Positions 1 to 5,741 of a stretch of 5,741 nucleotides of DNA are shown in pieces. Location of the stretch: NCBI GenBank assembly GCA_937900725.1, contig CALCFP010000187.1, positions 1 to 5,741 on the forward strand. Direction: 5' to 3'. How positions within the stretch are numbered: the stretch's first letter is position 1; each line of letters starts with the position of its first letter. Source of the DNA: an uncultured Bacteroidota bacterium. GTDB lineage: Bacteria > Bacteroidota > Bacteroidia > Bacteroidales > SZUA-534. The position numbers and the translations under genes were made by a program. Under the pieces are notes generated by a model that was given only the letters and a program-made list of their open reading frames with translations, did not search any database and was not told the DNA's origin.

Positions 1-2055
1 ATGATTTCTGAAGATAATTCTGAATTATATGGTGAAATTGAAAAAGGATTTATGAAGTTAGAAATTGATATTATGGAAAATAGAAATAGCGATAGCAATA
101 TATACGCAAATTACAGGCTGACCGATTGGTTACCCACATCGGCAAAGGAGATGGAACTGCGCGGATGGGAACAGGCCGACGTGATACTGTTCAATGGCGA
201 CGCCTACATTGACCACCCGTCGTTTGGCGCATCGGTGATTGGGCGCGTGCTTGAAGCGCAAGGGCTGAAGGTGGCCATTGTGCCTCAGCCCAATTGGCGC
301 GACGACTTGCGCGATTTCAAGAAGTTGGGGCGCCCGCGCTTGTTCTTTGGCGTTACGGCGGGCAGTATGGATTCTATGGTGAATCATTACACGGCCAACA
401 AGCGCCGTCGTTCCGACGATGCTTACACTGCAGGCGGAATAGCAGGCCAGCGCCCTGACTACGCATCGGTTGTGTATTGCAACATCCTGAAGCAACTTTA
501 TCCCGATGTCCCGATTGTGCTTGGCGGAATAGAGGCTTCGTTGCGCCGTTTTGTGCACTACGATTATTGGTCGGATACGCTCAAGCCAGGCATTTTGGTT
601 GATGCCAAGGCCGACATCCTGAGTTACGGGATGGGCGAAAAATCTCTTGTGGAGATTGCCCGCAGGTTTGCAAATGGCGACAGCGCTGAATCGATGACGG
701 ACATACCGCAAACCGCATTTTTGCGACCTGCAAGCCTTGAGGCGACAATAAGGAAAGATGATGACATAATGCTGTCGTCGTTTGAGAAAAGCCAGAAGGA
801 CAAGGTGGCTTACGCTTTGGATTTCAAGACTATAGAGGAAGAATCGAACAAATGGCACGCACGCCGAATACTTCAACGAATGGGCGATAAATTGCTGATT
901 GTGAATCCACAATATGAGCCGTGGACGCAATCGGAGGTTGACGCGTCATTCGATTTGCCATACACCAGGTTGCCCCATCCGCGATACAAGGGCAAGGCGA
1001 TTCCTGCCTACGAAATGATTCGCCACTCGGTGAACCTGCACCGTGGCTGTTTTGGCGGATGCTCGTTTTGCACCATTTCGGCTCATCAGGGCAAATTTGT
1101 GGTCAGCAGGTCGGAAGAATCAATATTGAAAGAGATTGACAAGGTTACTAAAATGCCTGATTTCAAGGGATATTTGTCCGATTTGGGAGGGCCTTCGGCA
1201 AATATGTACAATCTGCACGGCTTGAACACCGAATTGTGCCAAAAGTGCAAACGGCCGTCGTGCATCTTCCCGAATATCTGCAAAAACCTGAATACCAATC
1301 ATTCGCAATTGACTGCGCTTTACAGGAAGGTTTCGGCAAATCCTGCCATAAAAAAAGCGTTTGTTGGCAGCGGTATCCGTTACGACCTGTTGCTGAACTA
1401 CGATAAGCCTACGCCCGACAAAATGGAGTATATCAGGCAACTTATTTGCAACCACGTGTCGGGACGGCTGAAAGTGGCGCCAGAGCACACTTCAGACGCT
1501 GTGCTGAATATGATGCGGAAACCTCCGTTCAAACTTTTCAGGCAGTTCAATCAGATTTTCCTGAAAGTGAATGATGATGCAGGCCTTAACCAGCAACTGA
1601 TTCCATATTTCATATCAAGCCATCCAGCAAGCACAAAGCGCGATATGGCACAACTTATGCTCGAAACGAAGAAACTTGACTTCAAACTTGAACAGGTCCA
1701 GGATTTCACGCCAACGCCAATGACTCTGTCAACAACCATCTATTATACAGGCATCAACCCATATACTTTGGAGAATGTTTATGTGGCAAAGACCAAGGAC
1801 GAAAAACTTGAACAGCGCAAATTCTTCTTTTGGTACAAGCCTGAATACAAGTATGAAATAGAACGCGAATTGCGGTCGATGGGCCTGTCGGACGGCAACG
1901 CTGGCGGAAGGCCGTACACGCCTAAAACGGTTTCAAAATCGGTGCAACAGGGCAACATCGCCGACAGGAAAAAAGGTTCGGCAAACGACGGCAACAGGTG
2001 GAAGAAATCTGCTCGTCCAAATCATAATAAAGGAAATAAAAATACAAAATATTGA
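1..2055 (+). CDS. ygiQ: YgiQ-family radical SAM protein
   Basis: Cytoplasmic radical S-adenosylmethionine enzyme of the YgiQ (UPF0313) family; its reaction and substrate are not established. The order of parts is typical. An N-terminal cobalamin-binding-like region lies at about residues 40-220 (GDAYIDHPSFG, LFFGVTAGSMDSM, IVLGGIEASLRR, HYDYWSD). The radical SAM cluster motif CxxxCxxC is at C350, C354 and C357 (HRGCFGGCSFC). A second cysteine group, C413, C416, C421 and C427, is characteristic of the family. The family C-terminal region follows (DFTPTPMTLSTTIYYTG, about residues 565-585). The last ~60 residues are a basic, low-complexity tail. At 684 residues the length is near the family norm. 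The frame is open from base 1, but codons 1-24 are only about 22% GC and lack family similarity. The true start is more likely ATG 73 (MENRNSD) or ATG 52, shortly before RLTDWLPTS. The stop is TGA 2053-2055. Family assignment is very secure; the start is not. Confidence 0.95.
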   Translation: MISEDNSELYGEIEKGFMKLEIDIMENRNSDSNIYANYRLTDWLPTSAKEMELRGWEQADVILFNGDAYIDHPSFGASVIGRVLEAQGLKVAIVPQPNWRDDLRDFKKLGRPRLFFGVTAGSMDSMVNHYTANKRRRSDDAYTAGGIAGQRPDYASVVYCNILKQLYPDVPIVLGGIEASLRRFVHYDYWSDTLKPGILVDAKADILSYGMGEKSLVEIARRFANGDSAESMTDIPQTAFLRPASLEATIRKDDDIMLSSFEKSQKDKVAYALDFKTIEEESNKWHARRILQRMGDKLLIVNPQYEPWTQSEVDASFDLPYTRLPHPRYKGKAIPAYEMIRHSVNLHRGCFGGCSFCTISAHQGKFVVSRSEESILKEIDKVTKMPDFKGYLSDLGGPSANMYNLHGLNTELCQKCKRPSCIFPNICKNLNTNHSQLTALYRKVSANPAIKKAFVGSGIRYDLLLNYDKPTPDKMEYIRQLICNHVSGRLKVAPEHTSDAVLNMMRKPPFKLFRQFNQIFLKVNDDAGLNQQLIPYFISSHPASTKRDMAQLMLETKKLDFKLEQVQDFTPTPMTLSTTIYYTGINPYTLENVYVAKTKDEKLEQRKFFFWYKPEYKYEIERELRSMGLSDGNAGGRPYTPKTVSKSVQQGNIADRKKGSANDGNRWKKSARPNHNKGNKNTKY

Positions 2056-2245
2056 CAATTAATTATATAGATTGACATCTACATTCTGCGGGGTGCATTT
2101 TTTTTGAAAATCCTGAGTAAGTGCACGCAATTTTGCCTGCCATCAGCATTTCAATAAATACACTTCAAATGCGGAAAATAACGAAACACTGAATGTTTTT
2201 TCAAATTCATTTGCGAAAAAATATGAAGCACATCAAACTGCTTTT
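2056..2245. other. AT-rich spacer between ygiQ and cotH
   Basis: This 190-base gap holds no gene I can support. It contains T-rich runs (2098-2105, 2195-2201) and a repeated ATTGACA at 2051-2057 and 2071-2077. I see no full Bacteroidota promoter pair (TTTG near -33 with TAnnTTTG near -7); the nearest, TTCATTTG at 2206-2213, has a mismatch and no upstream partner. An eight-codon frame, ATG 2223 to TGA 2249, ends in a four-base ATGA overlap with the next gene's start. The spacer must contain the promoter of the next gene if that gene is transcribed alone. Confidence 0.5.
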
Positions 2246-3883
2246 ATGAGAACAAATGCTTTTATAGCCATATTTACTATCTTGACGCTTGTCTGCAAAT
2301 GCACTTGCGCCAGTTTTGAATGTTCTGGCTTGCGGTCGGAGCATCTCGACTACAATGTCAAGCCTACTAGCAAGAACACGCTACTGTCGTTTGAATTGCT
2401 TATGAAGGACAACGCCGACTGGCTGTTGGCTGATTACAATGCCGAAATCAACAGCGACACTATCAGCATATTCATTCCTTACCTTTCGCATTTCAGCCTT
2501 AAACCGCAATTCAGCGTCGGCAAGAAAGCCAAAGTTTATGCCGATGGCTCGCAACTGATTTCAGGCATAAGCGAAGTGGATTTCAGCCGTCCAGTACAGA
2601 TTGCCGTCATTGCCAAAGGCAATGCGCGCATCTATACTGTGATTGTTTACAACAGTGGCTTGCCGATAATATGCATCAACACTAAAAACGCTCAGCCGAT
2701 AAAAAGCAAGAACAAGTGGCTCGACACTACCCAAATGATTGTCTACAGGCCTGACGGCACGGACGATTACGATGCAGGAACTCCTATGGTGCAGATTAAG
2801 GGGCGCGGAAACTCAACGTGGGACACAAGAGCCAAACAGCCTTATGCCCTAAAACTGAATGTGCCAGGCAAGATTCTCGGAATGCCAGAAAACAAGCATT
2901 GGTGCCTGCTGGCCAATTATTACGACGAAACATTGTTCAAAAACGATTTTGCACTGTATCTTGGACACAAATACACAAAACTCGAATGGACACCGCACGG
3001 GCAGAGTGTTGAATTGGTGATGAACGGCAGGCATTTAGGCAATTACTTTTTATGTGAGCAAGTCAGAATCGCAAAAGACAGAGTTCAAGGCAAATATCTG
3101 ATTGAAATAGAGCAAAAGAAAATACTTAAGACTTGCGATGTAGTGTCATTGCTAGGTTGCAAGATGAACATTGCCGATGTCGACCGCAAAAACGGCAGCA
3201 TTACAACCAAGGACGATATTTCGTATGTGAGAAACACCGTCGGTCGGTTTGAATCGGAATTGCGAAAAGTAAACGCCAAGAACCAATCGAACTACAAAGA
3301 CCTAATTGATGTCGAGAGTTTTGCCGACTGGTATCTTATCAAGGAACTCAGCAAGGATGTTGACGCCAATTTTATTACAAGTTGTTTCTTCCACATTGAC
3401 AATGATGGCAAAATCAAGATGGGGCCAATATGGGATTTTGACCATACTTTTGGTGACAGGTCCAGCGGAAACCCGTTGAACGCCACGCACAAGTCAGATG
3501 ATTTCAGAGGGTTCAACATTGTTGATAACGTATGGTACACATATTTGCTTAAAGACCCCGATTTTGTCAGCATCGTTGTACAGAAACTCAACAGAATGCT
3601 CGACGATTCGGTGGCTATCAGCAATTACATCAGCCACAACGCCGAGAGGCTGTACTTGTCGGTTTATGCAAACGACTTGATTTATAAAAAACATCCTGCT
3701 TCGCACCGCAGCGGCGACGACCTGAATTCGGCAAAGAGTAACTATGAAAACAAAATGAAGAACATCGAAGAGTTTACTTTCAAGCGCATTGTCTGGATGA
3801 AGGAAAGTTTTGAAAATAGGGAAATAAACCCAAATCAGCATAAAGCGCCTAATTATAAGCAAAATAGAAGACGTAATAAATGA
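2246..3883 (+). CDS. Exported CotH-kinase-family protein
   Basis: A complete 545-residue protein of the CotH family, atypical kinases first known from Bacillus spore coat. In Bacteroidota the members are exported proteins with unknown targets. A signal peptide is visible: MRTNAF, a hydrophobic stretch at residues 5-16, and likely cleavage after A22. The cysteines at 17, 19, 21 and 26 do not form a good lipobox. Residues about 55-140 look like the small beta-sandwich domain found on many Bacteroidota surface proteins (DTISIFIPYLSHFSL to ARIYTVIVYNSG). The CotH domain follows: KGRGNSTW at 185-192, KQPYALKL, WCLLANYYD at 219-227, and the catalytic and metal-site segment GPIWDFDHTFG at 393-403. 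The active-site half is therefore intact. The tail after about residue 515 is basic and asparagine-rich. ATG 2246 is chosen because it leads straight into the signal peptide; there is no Shine-Dalgarno sequence. A related frame follows downstream. Kinase activity is inferred from the family only. Confidence 0.9.
   Translation: MRTNAFIAIFTILTLVCKCTCASFECSGLRSEHLDYNVKPTSKNTLLSFELLMKDNADWLLADYNAEINSDTISIFIPYLSHFSLKPQFSVGKKAKVYADGSQLISGISEVDFSRPVQIAVIAKGNARIYTVIVYNSGLPIICINTKNAQPIKSKNKWLDTTQMIVYRPDGTDDYDAGTPMVQIKGRGNSTWDTRAKQPYALKLNVPGKILGMPENKHWCLLANYYDETLFKNDFALYLGHKYTKLEWTPHGQSVELVMNGRHLGNYFLCEQVRIAKDRVQGKYLIEIEQKKILKTCDVVSLLGCKMNIADVDRKNGSITTKDDISYVRNTVGRFESELRKVNAKNQSNYKDLIDVESFADWYLIKELSKDVDANFITSCFFHIDNDGKIKMGPIWDFDHTFGDRSSGNPLNATHKSDDFRGFNIVDNVWYTYLLKDPDFVSIVVQKLNRMLDDSVAISNYISHNAERLYLSVYANDLIYKKHPASHRSGDDLNSAKSNYENKMKNIEEFTFKRIVWMKESFENREINPNQHKAPNYKQNRRRNK
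2381..3112 (+). repeat. CotH tandem paralogous block, copy 1
   Basis: These 244 codons (residues 46-289 of the complete CotH protein) align without a single gap to 4184-4915. By hand count about 158 of 244 residues are identical. The longest near-identical stretches are around FIPYLSHFSLKPQFS, PVQIAV, KGRGNSTW and WTPHGQ. The DNA is clearly similar too, for example 2471-2530 against 4274-4333, but differs at many third positions. This indicates an older tandem duplication rather than a recent copy. Confidence 0.85.
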
Positions 3884-3926
3884 GTCGGATATGCAACGTT
3901 TCAGTAAAAAACAACAGTTCATACGC

Positions 3927-3951
3927 AAAAAACGCCTGTTGGGCGTTTCTT
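3927..3951 (+). terminator. Probable intrinsic terminator after cotH
   Basis: A perfect seven-base-pair stem, AAACGCC at 3930-3936 and GGCGTTT at 3942-3948, closes a five-base loop (TGTTG). After one A/C mismatch two more A-T pairs can extend the stem to 3927-3951. An A-run precedes it and a T-rich TTTCTT closes it, the usual arrangement for a hairpin working on this strand. It begins 43 bases after the cotH stop. The T-run is interrupted, so efficiency may be moderate. If it works, the downstream frame at 4070 has its own promoter. Confidence 0.55.
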
Positions 3952-4052
3952 CCATTCAGATGGAAACATCGGCGTTAAAGAATTGCCAATCATCTAACTT
4001 GACGATTAAATGAATTTTATTTTGCAGATTTTCGGCCCGTTTTTGATTTATA

Positions 4053-4069
4053 AACTAAAAAAAAGAATT
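4053..4069 (+). promoter_or_regulatory. A-rich translation leader before ATG 4070
   Basis: The bases just before the start (AACTAAAAAAAAGAATT) are almost all A with no GGAGG-like site. A-rich leaders replace Shine-Dalgarno pairing in many Bacteroidota genes, so this supports ATG 4070 as the real start. The signal peptide that follows immediately agrees. Confidence 0.4.
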
Positions 4070-5741
4070 ATGAAACTTGCAGTTTATGCGCTAACATTTG
4101 CGCTTGTGATGGCATCTTGCGGAACATCTGTTTCGCAAAACACAGTTGCAGAATTCAACAAGAAGAATATTCCCGAGAACGAACTGCTGTCGTTCGGATT
4201 GCTGAAACAAGACAACGCCGAATGGCTGTTGGACGATTATAACGCTGATATCAAATGCGATACAATAAGAATCTTCATTCCTTACCTTGCGCATTTCAGC
4301 CTTAAGCCACAATTCAGCATCGGCAAGAAGGCCAAAGTCTATGTCAATGGCGCCGAAATTTTGTCAGGCAAAAGCGTTGTCGATTTCAGCAAGCCCGTAC
4401 AAATTGCAGTCGTGGCCAAGGGAAACGCCCACACCTACACCATAATGGTATTCAACAGCGGATTGCCTGTGGTTTATATCGACACAAAAGATGCCCAACC
4501 CATAAACAGCAAGCGCGAATGGCTCGACAGCACCCGAATGGTCATTTACAAAGCCAATGGCGAGGTTGATTACAATGCGGGAACCCAAATGGTGCAGGTG
4601 AAAGGACGCGGAAACTCCACGTGGTCGGTCAAGGCGAAACGCCCGTATGCCTTGAAACTGAAACGCAAGGCGAAGTTGCTCGGTATGCCCGAAGGAAAGC
4701 AGTGGTGCCTGTTGGCTAATTTTTTCGACCCGTCGTTCTTCCGTAACGAGTTGGCCAATTATTTGGGGCGTAACTACACAAATCTTGATTGGACGCCTCA
4801 CGGACAGCACGTTGAGTTGGTGCTGAACGGCGTGCACGTTGGCAATTATTATCTCTGCGAACAAATATCGTTAGACCAGAACAGGGTTAATGGGGATTAT
4901 TTAATGGAGGTTGACACTTATTTTGACGAGATCAATAAATTTGAATCACCCTTATTCGGATTGAAATATCAATTCAAACAACCTAACGAGAAGGACCTCT
5001 CGGATGAAGCTTTTGAATATTTCTATGACTACATTTCTGAACTCGAGTATATCTTATCAGACAAGAAAAGAGTCCGGAAACATGAATACGAAAAATATCT
5101 GGACATCGACATTCGGACAGGTTTGTCGCCCGAAGCAGAGAAGATTTCCCAAAACATCTTCCTCACCCGAGGTCTCAACAATATTCCCGAACCGGAAAAG
5201 ACACATTGCAAACAGTACAGCTATTCGGCCTGCAAACTTGCCTCATACGATTGGATTTCCAAGTTGAATATTTCATTCGACTACATAGAATTTCCCATTG
5301 CCGAAGTACGCTTCAAAAACAGCCACAAGGATTTCTACCTGCTTCCCTCCGAAGGCGTATTCAAAGGGGGTGACATCGTTGCTGTAGAGGCAAATCCCGG
5401 CCACGACATCGGCATCATCTCTATGTTGGGGCTTCAAGTAAAGCGTCAGCTGGAGCACAAGCGCATCAAACCTTCCGACGTGATGAAGAAGCTCTACCGC
5501 ACGGCCCGTTACGCTGACATTGAAGAGTGGATTGCCACTGTAGGGTTGGAGCACGAGACAATGCTCAAATCCCGCTATACGGCTTGGGATTTGAACCTCA
5601 ATATGAAAGTGAACGATGTCGAATACCAAGGCGACGGCACCAAAGCCATCTTCTACTATTCCGCCGAAGAACGCGTTGATTTCCGCGAGCTTATAAAGAT
5701 TCTGGCAGAGCAATTCCACATCCGCATCGAAATGCGCCAAA
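4070..5741 (+). CDS. CotH-like lipoprotein N-terminus joined in frame to RicT/PSP1 protein (3' partial)
   Basis: One open frame of 557 codons runs without a stop to the window edge. It starts as a lipoprotein: MKLAVYALTFALVMASCG has a hydrophobic core and a lipobox-like MASC with C17 as the lipid-bearing residue. Residues 39-282 match the upstream CotH protein without gaps and include KGRGNSTW (178-185) and WCLLANFFD (212-220). CotH similarity continues to about YLDID (residue 347), then stops before the catalytic WDFD half. From about residue 348, and clearly from C380, the protein is RicT: CKLASYDW, EVRFKN, VAVEANPGHDIG, DVEYQGDG, ERVDFREL. No in-frame ATG lies between LMEV (residue 278) and ISMLG (about 449), so ricT lacks its own usual start here. 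A lipoprotein signal on a cytoplasmic RicT makes no obvious sense. It is a contig chimera, a broken fusion, or less probably a working fusion. The frame is certain; a natural single protein is not. Confidence 0.6.
   Translation, partial: MKLAVYALTFALVMASCGTSVSQNTVAEFNKKNIPENELLSFGLLKQDNAEWLLDDYNADIKCDTIRIFIPYLAHFSLKPQFSIGKKAKVYVNGAEILSGKSVVDFSKPVQIAVVAKGNAHTYTIMVFNSGLPVVYIDTKDAQPINSKREWLDSTRMVIYKANGEVDYNAGTQMVQVKGRGNSTWSVKAKRPYALKLKRKAKLLGMPEGKQWCLLANFFDPSFFRNELANYLGRNYTNLDWTPHGQHVELVLNGVHVGNYYLCEQISLDQNRVNGDYLMEVDTYFDEINKFESPLFGLKYQFKQPNEKDLSDEAFEYFYDYISELEYILSDKKRVRKHEYEKYLDIDIRTGLSPEAEKISQNIFLTRGLNNIPEPEKTHCKQYSYSACKLASYDWISKLNISFDYIEFPIAEVRFKNSHKDFYLLPSEGVFKGGDIVAVEANPGHDIGIISMLGLQVKRQLEHKRIKPSDVMKKLYRTARYADIEEWIATVGLEHETMLKSRYTAWDLNLNMKVNDVEYQGDGTKAIFYYSAEERVDFRELIKILAEQFHIRIEMRQ
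4184..4915 (+). repeat. CotH tandem paralogous block, copy 2
   Basis: This block is the partner of 2381-3112: 244 codons, gap-free, about 65% identical at the protein level by hand count. Immediately after it the two copies stop resembling each other closely (YLIEIEQKK in copy 1, YLMEVDTYFDE here). The sharp drop coincides with a change in base composition. Confidence 0.85.
4871..5110 (+). other. Low-GC CotH segment of a different subtype
   Basis: These 240 bases (residues 268-347 of the fused frame) differ from both sides. By hand count 4921-5100 is about 33% GC, against about 46% for 4741-4920 and 44% for 5111-5290. Leucine codon TTA appears four times here (4871, 4901, 4952, 5054), and I found none in the rest of the frame. 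The protein reads VDTYFDE, FGLKYQFKQP and EYEKYLDID, the wording of commoner Bacteroidota CotH proteins rather than of the paralogue upstream. It may come from another cotH gene or another genome. Confidence 0.5.
5111..5741 (+). other. ricT: RicT (PSP1-domain) portion, both ends missing
   Basis: Residues from about 348 of the fused frame belong to RicT, the homologue of Bacillus YaaT. There it is a cytoplasmic iron-sulfur partner of RicA and RicF and affects RNase Y-dependent mRNA processing. Its role in Bacteroidota is not established. A cysteine pair, C380 and C388 (CKQYSYSACKLASYDW), resembles the cysteine-bearing N-terminus of Bacteroidota RicT. The PSP1 domain then runs from about residue 412 (EVRFKN, GGDIVAVEANPGHDIG, DVEYQGDG, IFYYSAEERVDFREL) to IEMRQ at the window edge. 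The second cysteine group, normally after a GGIGPCGRELCC-like stretch, would lie downstream of the window. No normal start codon is visible; the leading residues (GLSPEAEK, about 351-358) may be the N-terminal extension of this RicT. The match is strong although the beginning is unclear. Confidence 0.85.

Larger units (their letters stand above)
3884..4069. other. Spacer between the two cotH frames
   Basis: This 186-base gap holds the hairpin at 3927-3951 and the A-rich leader before ATG 4070. Within it, ATG 3891 to TGA 4013 could encode a 40-residue basic peptide. I recognise no family in it, and the hairpin lies inside it, so I do not call it a gene. A TATTTTG at 4018-4024 is one base short of the Bacteroidota -7 element (TAnnTTTG) and is too weak to call. 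Confidence 0.5.
4070..5110 (+). pseudogene. Truncated CotH-family lipoprotein portion
   Basis: This is the CotH part of the fused frame, residues 1-347. It holds the lipoprotein signal, the beta-sandwich domain (about residues 48-133) and the first half of the CotH domain. The complete paralogue upstream continues from LIDVESFADWYLIKEL into the WDFD active site. Here the matching YLDID is followed by unrelated sequence, so about 200 C-terminal residues with the catalytic acidic residues are missing. As it stands it should have no CotH kinase activity. It is a broken gene if the junction is real, or an intact gene cut by misassembly if not. Confidence 0.6.

Noticed and set aside
130..930. 266-residue open frame on the minus strand inside ygiQ
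   Set aside because: It lies wholly opposite a strongly conserved ygiQ coding region, and its translation shows no recognisable motif. It is a shadow of ygiQ codon usage.
2051..2077. Two TTGACA sites 20 bases apart, suggesting a promoter or operator
   Set aside because: Neither has a -10-like element at proper spacing, the first overlaps the ygiQ stop, and the TTGACA consensus is not the usual Bacteroidota promoter.
2085..2105. Possible terminator after ygiQ (TGCGGGGTGCA followed by eight T)
   Set aside because: The T-run is good but the stem is only three base pairs (TGC/GCA), too weak to call.
3891..4013. Possible 40-residue basic peptide (MQRFSKKQQF...)
   Set aside because: There is no recognised family, no supporting start signal, and the probable terminator hairpin lies within it.
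3999..4024. Possible promoter for the second cotH frame (TTGACG and TATTTTG)
   Set aside because: The downstream element is one base short of TAnnTTTG and no clear TTTG sits at the right distance upstream.
5004..5267. 87-residue plus-strand frame overlapping the CotH-RicT junction
   Set aside because: It is one frame off the main coding frame, has no family features, and crosses the junction only because the main frame has no indel there.
5273..5740. 155-residue open frame on the minus strand at the window end
   Set aside because: It lies opposite the conserved PSP1 domain, which is clearly coding on the plus strand.
1..5741. CRISPR array, tRNA, rRNA, insertion sequence or attachment site
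   Set aside because: I saw no regularly spaced short repeats, no tRNA-like cloverleaf, no transposase motif and no terminal inverted repeats. The only large repeat is the cotH duplication.

Overview
The window looks like chromosomal DNA of a member of the Bacteroidota, most likely an uncultured Bacteroidales. Three things suggest this. The YgiQ protein carries the Bacteroidales-style opening (RLTDWLPTS, RDDLRDFKKLGRPRLFFG). CotH-kinase-like exported proteins occur as tandem paralogues. The last segment is a RicT/PSP1 protein with wording typical of the phylum (VAVEANPGHDIG, DVEYQGDG, KAIFYYSAEERVDFREL). Starts have no clear Shine-Dalgarno sequence and have A-rich leaders, as is usual in this phylum. 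All genes I can support are on the plus strand.

Layout. 1-2055 is a YgiQ-family radical SAM protein; its first 24 codons are very AT-rich and are probably not translated. 2056-2245 is an AT-rich spacer with no convincing signal. 2246-3883 is a complete exported CotH-kinase-family protein. 3884-4069 is a spacer with a plausible intrinsic terminator (3927-3951) and an A-rich leader. From 4070 to the window end there is one uninterrupted reading frame, cut by the window edge. It begins as a lipoprotein paralogue of the upstream CotH protein and ends as RicT.

The most notable feature is this last frame. It reads as a three-part mosaic. Residues 1 to about 267 match the upstream CotH paralogue (about 65% identity by hand count, with no gaps, across a 244-residue block). 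Residues about 268-347 are still CotH-like, but belong to a different CotH subtype, with about 33% GC and TTA leucine codons found nowhere else in the frame. From residue 348 the CotH fold stops just before its catalytic half, and a RicT protein follows in frame without a start codon of its own. Either this is a real recombination or fusion, or it is a chimeric contig join made through a multicopy cotH family. The sequence alone cannot decide, and an artefact is at least as likely as a new protein.

No functional pathway clearly links ygiQ, the cotH genes and ricT. The two cotH copies are a local duplication, and the other genes appear to be chance neighbours.
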